Below, piece after piece: positions 21,905 to 33,120 of a stretch of 64,000 nucleotides of DNA (position 1 is its first letter; every line of letters starts with the position of its first letter). The notes beneath the pieces were generated by a model, which had not been told where the DNA came from, did no database searches, and saw nothing but the letters and a program-made list of their open reading frames with translations. The translations under genes and the position numbers were made by a program. Origin of the DNA: Bipolaris cookei (taxonomy: Eukaryota > Ascomycota > Dothideomycetes > Pleosporales > Pleosporaceae); assembly GCA_002286855.1 (NCBI GenBank), contig NRSV01000025.1, positions 347,481-411,480 on the forward strand, in the 5' to 3' direction.

Positions 21905-22790
21905 ATGACAGACTATATCTCTCCCCTGTATTTCTGAGGCTTATCGTCTTGTCTTGCACATGTTGCTCACCACTGTCCGAATTTCTCATTTGCAATCAGC
22001 ATGGCGTATCTGGGTTCTTGATTACGATACCTGGTGTTTCCTGGACAAAGTTCGTTTCTACAGCGCATCTTAGTTATCCACTCTTAACGACAGCGAGCGG
22101 CCTCAAAAACTCAATAGCGAACTTTGTGGGAGGCAGCATCCGGTTTTTTCCTCTTTTGGTGTTCTCCATCCTTTGAATCTTTTTTCTTGTTTTATCCTTT
22201 TCTGGTTCAAAATCTTTTACTCACAATAAATGACTGGCTTATGGATGCATGGTGTTCTACGTTGTTGCGTTTTGTGGTTTAAACTGCACGGTGGACTTTC
22301 ATTCCTTTGAGGTGCCTATTCGTTGTATTAATCAAGCATCATTCTAGTTCCTCGCCGTTTGATTTATCAGCGTGCTTTGAGTGCTGGCTTGCTACTTGCT
22401 GTATGATGTTGGCATGTAGCGTTGTATTCAAGCACCGGAGGATAAGGCAAACACACCTTGCGAGGTTTGCTTTTAGGCATGAGATTTCTGTTTAGATAAT
22501 TCATTACTGGTTGATAGCCTCGTGGCTCTGAAGCCGAACAAAGTGCAACCTACTGATGCTCTGTGACGTTGGCTGACCATGGACGAAACACGTGAGCTGC
22601 ATGGTCGGAAAAAGCAAGTGACATCAATAGCAAAGCTTGGCACGCAGCAGAACGCTAAGCACCTGGTTCGCCGCATCATCGCCTGCATTCGAGGCAGCTC
22701 TCCATCAACCACCATCCCGCAAATCGCGTCCACCCATCAACCTCCGAGACAAGCACCCCATCCCGAAGTCTTGTCTCTCAACCCGCCATC
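21905..22790. other. Intergenic: no gene seen
   Basis: T-rich 3' region of the Btz gene, then a C/A-rich promoter and leader for the V-ATPase gene. No natural-looking open frame. Confidence 0.55.
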
Positions 22791-25501
22791 ATGGCGCCCA
22801 CCAAGGATACCATGTTCCGCTCGGCGGACATGTCCCTGACCCAGCTCTACATCGCCAATGAGATTGGTCGCGAGGTCGTCTCGGCCCTTGGAGAGCTTGG
22901 GGTCATGGATTTTAGAGATGTAAGTTTTATGGACGTGTTCTACAGCTCCTAGTGCAGCTTGTGGATGGATACGATGGGGCATGAAGCTCACAAGCGGTGA
23001 CAGCTTAACTCGGAGACGACGGCCTTCCAACGTACCTTCACCCAGGAGATTCGCCGCCTCGACAACGTAGAGCGCCAGCTCCGATACTTTCGCAGCCAGA
23101 TGGAGAAGTCCAGCATCCCAATGCGCTCCATCTACGACTTCAACAACCCATTCACCGCACCCTCGGCCTCAGAGATTGACGAACTCGCGGACAAGAGCCA
23201 GAGCTTGGAGCAGAGGATCTCTTCGCTGAATGAGAGTTATGAGACACTAAAGAAGCGCGAAGTGGAGCTCACAGAGTGGCGTTGGGTGTTGAGGGAGGCT
23301 GGCGGCTTCTTCGACAGGGCGCGCGGCCAGACCGAGGAAATCAGGCAATCTGTCGATGACGATGACGCGCCGCTACTCCAGGATGTTGAGCAGAATGGAC
23401 AAGGCGACTCGGGCGCTGAGCGCTCCTTCACCGTCATGAACATCGGTTTTGTTGCTGGTGTCATTCCTCGCGAGCGCATCGCCGCCTTCGAACGCATTCT
23501 GTGGCGTACTCTTCGTGGCAACCTGTACATGAACCAGTCGGAAATCCCTGAGCCTATCATCAACCCCGAGAACAACGAGGAGACTAGCAAGAATGTCTTC
23601 ATCATCTTTGCTCACGGCAAGGAGATTATTGCCAAGATCCGCAAGATCTCTGAGTCGCTCGGTGCCGATCTATACAGTGTGGACGAGAACAGCGAGCTGC
23701 GTCGGGACCAGATCCGCGAAGTCAACACTCGCTTGAGTGATCTAGCTAGTGTCCTGAAGAACACCAAGTCTACTTTGGATGCTGAGTTGACCGCGATAGG
23801 ACGTAACCTTGCAGCATGGATGGTCGTCATCAAGAAAGAGAAAGCTACATACGAGACGCTGAACAAGTTCTCATACGACCACCAGCGCAAGACGCTTATC
23901 GCCGAGGCCTGGGCTCCTACCAACTCCCTTGGACTGATTAAGTCAACCTTGTCGGACGTTAATGAGCGCGCTGGTCTTTCGGTACCGACGATTGTCAACC
24001 AGATCAAAACAACCAAAACGCCACCGACTTACTTCAAGTCGAACAGGTTCACTGTGGGCTTCCAGACCATCATTGACGCTTACGGAACCATCAAGTACCG
24101 TGAAGTCAACCCTGCTTTGCCAGCCATTGTCACCTTCCCGTTCATGTTCGCTGTCATGTTTGGTGATGCCGGACACGGTGTTATCCTCACTCTTGCAGCA
24201 TTAGCCATGATTCACTTTGAAAAGCGACTTGAGCGCAGCAAGCTTGACGAGCTGTTTTCCATGATGTTCTACGGTCGTTATATTGTCTTCATGATGGGTA
24301 TCTTCTCCATCTACACCGGTCTCCTCTACTGCGACGCCTTTTCCCTTGGTCTACCCTGGTTCAAGTCCATGTGGGTGTGGGACAACGACGGCAAGGGCCC
24401 AACAGCAACGCGTGTCGAGGGTTACACCTACCCATTCGGTCTGGACTACCGCTGGCACGATACCGAGAACGACTTGCTGTTCTCCAACAGTTACAAGATG
24501 AAGCTCAGTATCTTGCTCGGTTGGTGCCACATGACATTCTCACTCATGTGGTCGCTCGTCAACGCACGTTACTTCAAGACGAAGATTGATATTTGGGGTA
24601 ACTTTGTCCCTGGTATGATCTTCTTCCAGTCTATCTTTGGATACCTCTCCTTTACGATTGTGTACAAGTGGTGCATTGACTGGCCTGCCCGCGGCGAAAG
24701 CCCACCTAGTTTGTTAAACATGTTGATCTACATGTTCCTGAGCCCCGGTACCCTTGAGGCTGGTACAAAGCCACTCTACCCTGGCCAGGCTACCATCCAA
24801 GTCATCTTGGTGCTGATGGCTCTTGCCTGCGTCCCTGTCTTGTTGTTTTTGAAGCCGTTCTACCTTCGCTACGAGCACAACAAGGCGCGTGCTTTGGGTT
24901 ACCGTGGTATTGGCGAGAGCACTCGCGTTAGCGCTCTGGACGACGATGAAGAAGATGGCCGTCCTTTGAATGGTGGTCGTGACAGCTTCGGGGATGATGA
25001 CGACGGCATCGCTATGATTACGCAAGACATTGGCCATGGCGAAGAGCACGAAGAGTTCGAGTTTAGCGAAGTCATGATCCATCAGGTTATTCACACGATT
25101 GGTAAGTTTAAGACATCTCTCTCGAGCAGAAGATGTGATTGTTTGCTAACATTTGGGAACCAGAATTCTGTCTCAACTGCGTGTCGCACACTGCATCTTA
25201 TCTCCGTCTCTGGGCGTTGTCGCTCGCCCATCAGCGTCTGTCGATTGTGCTGTGGGAGATGACGATGAAGAATGCATTTGCGTTTACAGGTGTTGCGGGC
25301 GCGTTTGTCATGGTGTTTGTGTTCTACTTCTGGTTCGCACTCACAGTGGCAGTGCTGTGTGTCATGGAGGGCACGAGTGCCATGTTGCATTCGCTGCGTC
25401 TGCACTGGGTGGAAGCCATGAGCAAGCATTTTATTGGTGATGGCGTGCCCTTTGAGCCGTTCAGCTTCAAGGTACTCCTGGAGGAGGATCCTATAGAGTA
25501 G
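22791..25501 (+). CDS. VPH1: V-type proton ATPase subunit a (Vph1/Stv1 family)
   Basis: Three exons: 22791-22919, 23004-25101, 25164-25501; 854 residues, the normal family length. The N-terminal cytosolic half begins with RSADMSLTQLYIANEIGREV and has the long helical arms. The membrane half starts at ITFPFMFAVMFGDAGHG-type sequence (VTFPFMFAVMFGDAGHG) and contains about eight membrane segments. The arginine essential for proton translocation lies in YLRLWALSLAH (R757 here, R735 in yeast Vph1). Subunit a forms the proton half-channels of the Vo sector and anchors V1. Intron 1 removes an 84-nt stretch after MDFRD; intron 2 separates the acidic loop from the last membrane hairpin. Filamentous fungi usually have one a-subunit gene, so the Vph1 versus Stv1 distinction may not apply. 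The start has an ATCATGG context. Confidence 0.95.
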
Positions 25502-27322
25502 AGTTCGTCGTCGCGTTCGCTCTCTTTTGTTTTTCTGTTTGTTATCTTTTTCGTTGGGGTTACTGGATATGTATAAGTTGTGTATGTAGGACTAAGGAAA
25601 GACTGTATTCGCTCCAGAGATGACAGGACTTTTTGATGTTAGTCCGTTTTTGTATGTGATCCATGGCTCATGTCAATTCTTTCTGTATGATTGACGGGAA
25701 GTCAATTGCCTTGTTTGCACTTGTGGCGAGTTCTTTTGTGAGTTTTGTCTAGCAAGTGGAAGGCTGAGAGTGAGAGCGTCTCAGTCCTTCCCGCGTCGCC
25801 ACATGCCCAGCACCTCCTTCAGTTCTTGGACGTTATAACAAGCCTTTTGCCGAGAATTGTCAGACATGCATGATGTAACAGCGTACATGAGAAGAAGAAA
25901 GGAAAAAAAGGGGGGGAGTGAGCTTGGGCATGTCAGGCAAAAAAAGGAAATCTGCAATGAGGCATTATTTGTTAACGCGGCCTTTAGCACGGGCGGGCCA
26001 TGTCAGCAGTCGGTGGGAGACAAGGCGATACGGATATGATAGGGGTGCACGTAGCAGATTGGGTCCTGGTCTTTTTTTTCTGACGGTAGGAAGTTGGGTA
26101 AGTACGTTCATGATAAGTAGGTGTACGTATGTAAAGATGTACGTACAATGAGCAGAGCAACATTGCCGATGGGGGAAAAAGTGGATTCAAGAAATGCAGT
26201 CAAGATCTTTTTGCATGGATAAGTTCGCGTACACTACATACATACATGATACACTACAGATCCAGCCCGACACGGCCAAGCGCCAGCGCCAGCGCCAATG
26301 CCTCCCCGCCGCCACCAATGTCCAAAGGTGCATGCAGCATGATATGCAGGTATACGGATATGCGAGTATATGATGCGAGGCTTGTTGTGTCCCCTTAGCT
26401 GCAGAAGCATTCACTCCGAAAACGTCGGGGTCGTGGTCGTTGGGTTGGGGGAGTCGTGTTGTGTGCCCCACCACAGAGAGGCTACTACTCCACAGCCCGC
26501 GAAGTACTGCCACGAGAGCGGTGAAGAGAGGGGACGGGGGCATCGTTGCAGCTTGCAACACGCGCTCATTCCCTCCCGTTTATGAGGCAATTGATACAGG
26601 CTCTCGACCATTCTACGCCACCTGTGGCCCAGGCTCCTCAAGCACTGTTGCTATGTTACTGTTTGTATGTGTGTGTGTGGCTTGAGTGACATCCATTATC
26701 CCCGGTAGTAGCTGGGACGAAGGGGGAGAGACAGAGGGCCGCGCAAGGGCGGTCAGAGAGTTGTGTGGATTGGGGTCAGACTAACGTGGTTTGTTGTTAC
26801 GCCATGTAACAGGGCTGGGTAGTAAGCCGCGCCCCCCCTTCTTACTAGGCTCTTTTGCCACGGGGCATGGATAGCTACCAACCAAACGAGCAAATATGCA
26901 TGTTACGAGTCCGTTGGATGCACGTTGTGCGTGCGAGAGCCACAAGCCCCCCCCCCCCTCTCCCCTCACCCAAACGGCGAGATATAAAGGGCCGATGGAT
27001 AGAAGGTGGGCTTCTTGTCGATTGAAAACGCCCTTTTTTCGTTGGACAGGTGTCGTTTTTTGCCTGGGTATCTCTCAATTGCCTGGTTAATTTGCCTTAT
27101 CTTTTGTTCCCGCATTGTGGTTCGGGGGAAAGCATTAAAAGCTTTGTCTGGGATCTTGTCTCTTGTCTCTCTCGGAAGCTTGCTCTCCGTGACTACCGAT
27201 TTAGGTCCTGCCTTTTTGTTCCCTTACATACTCTCTTCATCCTCCGATCTTTTTTCATCGCCCGGAGCTCCTTCGTCTCCACCTAGATCCCGCGTACCCT
27301 CTCTCCATACCTCCTAGCAACG
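25502..27322. other. Intergenic: no gene seen; simple repeats
   Basis: 1.8 kb with no convincing coding frame. It contains a GT run near 26665-26680, a TACATACATA run near 26235-26248, an A-rich/G-rich stretch at 25890-25920, and a 12-C tract at 26947-26958. The right end is the promoter and leader of the aminotransferase gene. Confidence 0.5.
26983..26989 (+). promoter_or_regulatory. TATA-like box
   Basis: TATAAAG after a C-rich stretch, about 335 bp upstream of the aminotransferase ATG. If used, the 5' leader would be long (about 300 nt). Single motif; weak support. Confidence 0.3.
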
Positions 27323-29374
27323 ATGTCTTTCTCGGCGGACAAGGTCAGCCATTTGAAGGGAGCTTTTTCCCAACGCCGCTTTTCGAGTTCAAAGGATCCT
27401 ACAGAGAGTGGTATGTATTTTTTTCAATTATTCTCTCCTTTTTGAGTTCCCGAGGAGAACGCCAATGTTGGGCTGCCTACGTCATCCTCGAGATTGAGGC
27501 CCAGGTCCCAGCATCGGAGGCATTGCAACATCGGTGTGGGTGTGGAGCACCTGGGAAAAATCGGGGCCATATCTGATAGAGGAGGATTTATCCGTTCAAA
27601 GCCCGCATGTTTGGGAAAGGGCTTATCTCATCTGTTCACCTCCAGTCCTAAGCCCGCATGTTTGTGTAGGCTGAGTTGGGATTTTTTGGGGGTTCCTTGT
27701 TCTTTGCTTTTTCTCGCTCGTTATCCGCCCCTCACTTGGAGTACTACCCCACGACGACTTGCAGCCATGTCCCACAGACGACACGAATCAGGTCTCGCTT
27801 TTCCTTGAAGCCTTCATTTTAAAGGATATAAACACGTGTGCGACGACTTTGCTGACGGTCAATTAGAGCTTGGCTCCTCGATCCATCGCCAATTCCGCCA
27901 GTCACACGAAGGCCACAAGCCCCACGCCGGTCTCGACGCGACGCGCGCCTCGACAGGTGTCGTTTGGACATCTGAACAAGCATACAAACACGGCTTCCTC
28001 GAACACCCAGAGGAATGGGCCAATCTGGGTCAGGGTGCGCCTGAGGTCGACGACAGCATTGAGGGTTGCTTTGAGAGGCCGAGAGAGGTGGATATCAGTG
28101 CTCACGGCAGAGAATACGGTCCTACCGCTGGTATCAGGCCGCTGAGAGAGGCGGTTGCAACACTATACAATGAACACCACCGCAAGTGGCGCAAGAGTCA
28201 ATACACATGGGAGAATGTAGGTCAAGACGGTGTAATTCGTTTTTTGGCAGAAACGGCTGACTGAGTACAGGTTTGCATCGTCCCTGGTGGACGTGCCGGT
28301 TTGATCCGTATCGCTGCTGTGCTGGGCAACTGCTACTTAGGCTTCTTCATTCCCGGTACGCTGAAGGTGTCGATATATAGCCAGTCTCGAAACTGACATG
28401 TACAGACTACACTGCATACAACGAGATGTTGTCGCTTTTCCGAAACATTGCCGCCATTCCTGTCCCTCTAGGCGAGGCGGACCAATACCACATGTCGCCC
28501 GACAAGATTGCAGAGGAAATTGCCCGTGGTACCTCTGTCATTCTCACATCAAACCCGCGTAACCCAACGGGTCAGATGGTCACCAACCCCGAACTCGCCC
28601 AGATTCAGAACATTTGCAGAGACCGCGCGACTCTGATCATGGACGAGTTTTACTGCGGATACAACTACACCACCAACTGCGACGGTACCGTCATCTCGGC
28701 TGCCGATAACGTCGAGGATGTAGACGAGGACGATGTGCTCATCATTGATGGTCTGACCAAGCGATTCCGTCTTCCTGGATGGCGTGTGGCGTGGGTCATT
28801 GGACCCAAGGAATTCATCCAGGCCATTGGCTCCTGCGGTTCTTACCTTGACGGAGGCTGCAACGTGCCCTTCCAAGAGGCCGCAGTCGAGATGCTTTCTC
28901 CTCCCCGTGTCCGCAACGAAATGCGCGCTCTGCAAATGCACTTCCGCACCAAACGCGACTATGTCATTGGTCGTCTCCAGGAAATCGGTTTCAAGTTCCC
29001 CTACATGCCCAATTCGACTTTCTACCTCTGGCTCGACCTGTCCAACCTCCCCGAGGGTATCAACGACGGTCTCAACTTCTTCCAGGCCTGTCTCGAGGAG
29101 AAGGTTATTGTTGTCCCTGGTATCTTTTTCGACCTCAACCCCAGTAGGCGTAGGGACCTGTTCGACTCGCCTTGCCACCACTTTGTCAGGCTGAGCTATG
29201 GCCCCCGCATGGATGTGCTGGAGAAGGGCCTGGACTCGATTCAGAGGATTGTGACAAAGTGAGTTTTCGTTTTCTGTGCAAGACGGGGATAATTGCTAAC
29301 GGTGTAATAGGTACAGGGAACAGCCACAGAAGCACCGTGCTGTGTCACATAGGCCCCGTGGTACTCCCATGTAA
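27323..29374 (+). CDS. PLP-dependent class I/II aminotransferase
   Basis: Five exons: 27323-27410, 27825-28216, 28271-28355, 28406-29258, 29311-29374; 493 residues. Fold-type I landmarks: LGQGAPEV, GREYGPTAGIRPLREAVA, IVPGGRAGLIRI, ILTSNPRNPTGQMV, the DEFYCGYNY Asp/Tyr region, and the PLP-lysine segment DGLTKRFRLPGWRVAW with K307. It transfers amino groups between an amino acid and a keto acid; the substrate is not evident. The N-terminal ~30 residues (MSFSADKVSHLKGAFSQRRF) could be a mitochondrial or variable leader. Intron 1 (27411-27824, 414 nt, GTATGT...AAAG) is much longer than the others in this window, so an extra exon or a different acceptor is possible there. The last exon codes only for the ending YREQPQKHRAVSHRPRGTPM; ignoring its intron would end the protein after IVTK. 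Confidence 0.85.
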
Positions 29375-32300
29375 ACACGCATTAGATGTGTGATTGGGGT
29401 CAAGGTACAGGACTTGTTTAAAACAGGTGATTAGGTCGCCTTAGAACTTGGTCTGATACACTTAGAGTAGACTACGTGGAAGAATATTTATCACATGGAC
29501 TATTCGTATCAATGTGGCGATTTACTTGTTTCTGTTCTTCATCAATACTTATATTCTTCCAAGTACTTGTTACATTTTCTGCATGTGGGTCTATCCATGT
29601 ACGCCCATGTTGCCCGGTATCCTCCCGAAGATCCACACAAACAAGACAACAACAGGACAGCCAGAGCCCCCCCCCAATCTTATATCAATCTGCTTGACAA
29701 CACCCCACAATATCATTCTCCTCCAGATCCTTCTTATACGTAGTCTGACTCTATCTCGTTCCCTAACCCCACCTTTAACCTACAAAGGAGATGGAATATC
29801 TGCTCAGTCGCATCGTCTAACAATCTCCTTCTCATCTCTCATATCCTGCCTCTCCTTCCCCGGGGGAAACGCACAGTACGAATTGCCCAACCCGCACCCC
29901 TGTGGGAGAAGAAAAACTTGGAAACGATAGATTCCAGTTGGGAGCACACGCAGACGGCGCGTGATTCCTTCTTGCGTTTTGTACCTTCATATCGGCTGCT
30001 GCTGCTCGGGCCCTTACTCACCCTCTGCCGGATCTGTCAATCTCATCGAGTATCGCGTATGGATCATCTTCGATCAGCATGGTTGCCGGACGCGCTACGC
30101 CGTATCTTTTGCGATTGCCTTTGTAAGTCGTGCTTGTCTTCTCGTACAGTCGGATATTCGATATTCAACTTCTACCGCTGCATCTACAAAAAGAACCGCC
30201 TACGTAGTACAAATCCACCGTCGGCATCATCGGCGTACGTGGTACACGAACCCCAAGCCTCCCGCGTCTTTGGCCTTGAATTCTTCTTGGGGTATGTCTC
30301 CTAAGACGCCATCGTACAGGCTGTTTTGCTGCACGGACGACGAAGTAGTCGAAGACTTGACCGCAGGTGTTCATCGTACTGGATTTTGAGGTTATTTCTC
30401 CGGCATGTTCGGGCACGCGTTGAGCAACATGTCTCAACGGTCAGGTGGAGTTTTGTTCAATTGCCTTTTCTATATCGCTCGCTTCGTGTCGAATAAGGAT
30501 CTGGTTCAAGTCATGGTAGTCCTCGCAAATGTACTTACTGAGGAAGGAAGCATGGTTGGCGATAGTTGTGGTTACGGATGGTGACACGAATTCATTCCAG
30601 TGTAACCTTACTAGTAGCTTGTTGAGGTATATATCATCTGACCTAGAAGGCTTTAGTATGTACTTAAGAGTGCTATTAAATAGCAAGTTGCTCACTCCTG
30701 CTGCGGTAGTAGCGAGAAATCTGTTATATTTAGGGCGTTTCTGTGTCATCGTAAGAGTCGGGAGTAGTGTTTATTTCTCGCGTCATCGCCTGCACTATTT
30801 TTGACGCTTTTTGGATCCCCATTGCTCGTTTGGTCAGGCTTCGTTGTGCAGAGTGGCGTCTGAGAAGGAGGGTGAGTGAAGAGGATGGGGGTGGTGGTGT
30901 ATAGGCGGTGGTGTGAATAACTGACTCGACGGGGCGAAGAGTAGAGCGTGCAGATGTATCCAAGTGGATTTAAGGCTTGATAGATTATATATTATAATTC
31001 CCGGGGCAGGTGAAGAATATGTGCGTGTCAGGTTGTATAAGCGTGGTGGTGTGGGTACCCAGCTCGATGGGGGAAGAGCAGACGGCAGAATTTACGTTCA
31101 ACTTCTTACGTCCGGGCTCGGAATTATTGAACATTGCAGTGTCCTGAGGGCAGCGAAGGAGTGTGCGGGTTACTAGACTCAGTGATGGTGGTGGTGTGAG
31201 TAATCAGGGCGACGAGCGAAGTAGATGGTGAAAATCTCGTTGGGGAGGCTTGAAGCTGAATGCGGCAGTGTTTATGGTTCTTGGCCAAGTCAAAAACTGT
31301 ACCCGGGGATTATACAGGGGCATTGGTGAACAGCGTGATTCGTGAAAAGGGCTTTTGGCAAATAACAGAAAAAAAACGATAGTAGAACAATCAAAATGTC
31401 ACAAGTACGATACAAGCACAATTTGACAAGCGAATCATTCTGTTTTCAGTAATGTAAGCACAACATCGCAGGTCCAGTAGCGCAATTATGAGATAGCAAG
31501 TACGAAATCATAAGTAGAAGATGCGAAAAATATGGGTACAATCGATACTGCAATAAGGACACTGTAACCATAGCACCACAAATGCAACAATACAAACAGG
31601 GAATGATAATCAAGACATCACAGGCACGTTATCACAAGCACACTATCACCTTCACAGTATCACATGCACATGATCACAACCATAACATCACGCTTTTAAA
31701 AAATAGTCAAAAAGCGCCCTCAGCTGAGAATCATATCTCGTCCAGCATCTGCCCTATATCATCATTCCCATTCGTTATCTATCTCGATTCACAACTACTT
31801 GCAATTTACGTTGCGCTATATATACGTGAAGATCATCGTAGAGCTTCACAACAGCCCCACTCATCGGATGGGTCCACCACATGTACCAGGCAGACTACAC
31901 GCCTGGTTTCTTCAACACTTCTCCGGATCTCAAGTACGGGGAGTCAAGAATCTGGAGGATATAATGAACACCATTGCATGAATTCACGGCGCTGTCTCTT
32001 CTACACGCGTATATAAGTTCTTGCGACATTTATGGCCCTGAAAGATGAGGCTGTGTTTGAATCTAGCCTGAAATATAAGCATCAAGTTATATTGTCTTGA
32101 GCTGCTAGTAAGAAGCGGAGCATGGGGAGTCAATGACACTTGGAGATTCTCACTTTCCTCCTGTTCCCTATATAGGGACCAAGTCATCATCACGTATTCC
32201 TGGCTGTGCGGTTAATGACCAACCCTTCCGGCTACATACCTGCGAATTATTTCTCTTCAACGCTTAGCCTTTGGTGGTTGCGAACTAGTACGGCGACATC

Positions 32301-33120
32301 AATAGCACTGTTTCCATTTGTGCATCAACTGCTTAATTAGCTGCGTCATGGATTATGGCCACATGCTGCTTGCCTCAGGTTTTCACGATCGGCATGCGGC
32401 GTTTTTTAGCAACGCAGGTGATAATGCCATAGTCATAGATATGGATATGAATCCTGAGAAGGAGATCCTGATGGAGGAACACTGAATATATGGGAAGGAG
32501 TTACGGAGTCCTCTCACAGACGAGAGGTTTTCTCGTCAAAGGAGAGCAGATATTACTATGGCACAGGCATGTGACTTAATGACGCCTTGGCGAATATGTA
32601 TCCTGTACTTAGCTCAGCTATAGCTCGCAGCTCCACCAGATTCATCATTGTACTACTACCGTTTTGTCCATCTTTCTATTTCTGTTGCTTTCTTAGTTCC
32701 AGCATTGTTCTATAGCAAATAAAGTACGGTTTAGAAGTTGAAGAGATGCAAAACCTCATACGCCATGTATGAGAATCAGTCAATGAATACTACCGCCAAG
32801 TCTTATTCCTATACATCGTGTGTCCTGACGCGATATCTCCAGCAATCTCACGACAACGAGTTCTTCCTCTATATATTTGGGTCTTGATAAGCAATGTACA
32901 TGTATTGTCACCTGGTGTAATATAGAGTGTGAACAGGACTTATCTTTTGCTAGAAGACGAGGTGGAAAAATAAATACAGTACAAATACAAAGTTGCTCAA
33001 CAACCCGTGCAGTCACTTCCCATGTTGAAATTTGTTCACAAATTGCATCCAATCCGCGTCCAACTGAAAGACATCGTCTTTCTGCATGACCCACTTATGC
33101 AGCTGCCAGAGTGCCGTGCA
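29375..33120. other. Gene-free 3.7-kb region, probably decayed
   Basis: No open frame of natural composition on either strand. From about 30.4 kb it is AT-richer than the flanks; 31380-31740 is strikingly poor in G on the + strand, with loose repeats of words such as ATCACAAGCAC. It contains the decayed tandem repeat at 30885-31225. Stop-rich frames throughout and the lack of any intact element suggest a mutated repeat or relic region, perhaps affected by repeat-induced point mutation. Confidence 0.5.
30885..31225. repeat. Degenerate tandem repeat, period about 141 bp
   Basis: Three related blocks start near 30902, 31042 and 31183, each a GGTGGTGTG-like core followed by a TCGA/CGAC-GGGGSRAAG-like purine stretch. 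The downstream parts also match: CCCGGGGCAGGTGAAG near 31000 pairs with CCTGAGGGCAGCGAAG near 31143, each followed by TGTGCG. Many differences are transitions. Copy ends are not sharp. Confidence 0.45.

Noticed and set aside
26941..26960. Poly-C tract as a possible regulatory element
   Set aside because: Plain homopolymer in a C-rich promoter; several similar runs occur in intergenic DNA of the window.
30441..30749. 102-codon frame on the - strand with fairly natural residues
   Set aside because: No homology recognised, no neighbouring exon with matching splice sites, and it lies in the stop-rich decayed region. A relic is possible but cannot be supported.
32260..32360. Short - strand stretch reading TNGNSAIDVAVLVRNHQR, reminiscent of an ankyrin repeat
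   Set aside because: Only one repeat-like segment, with a stop and a frame break right upstream. Too short to call.
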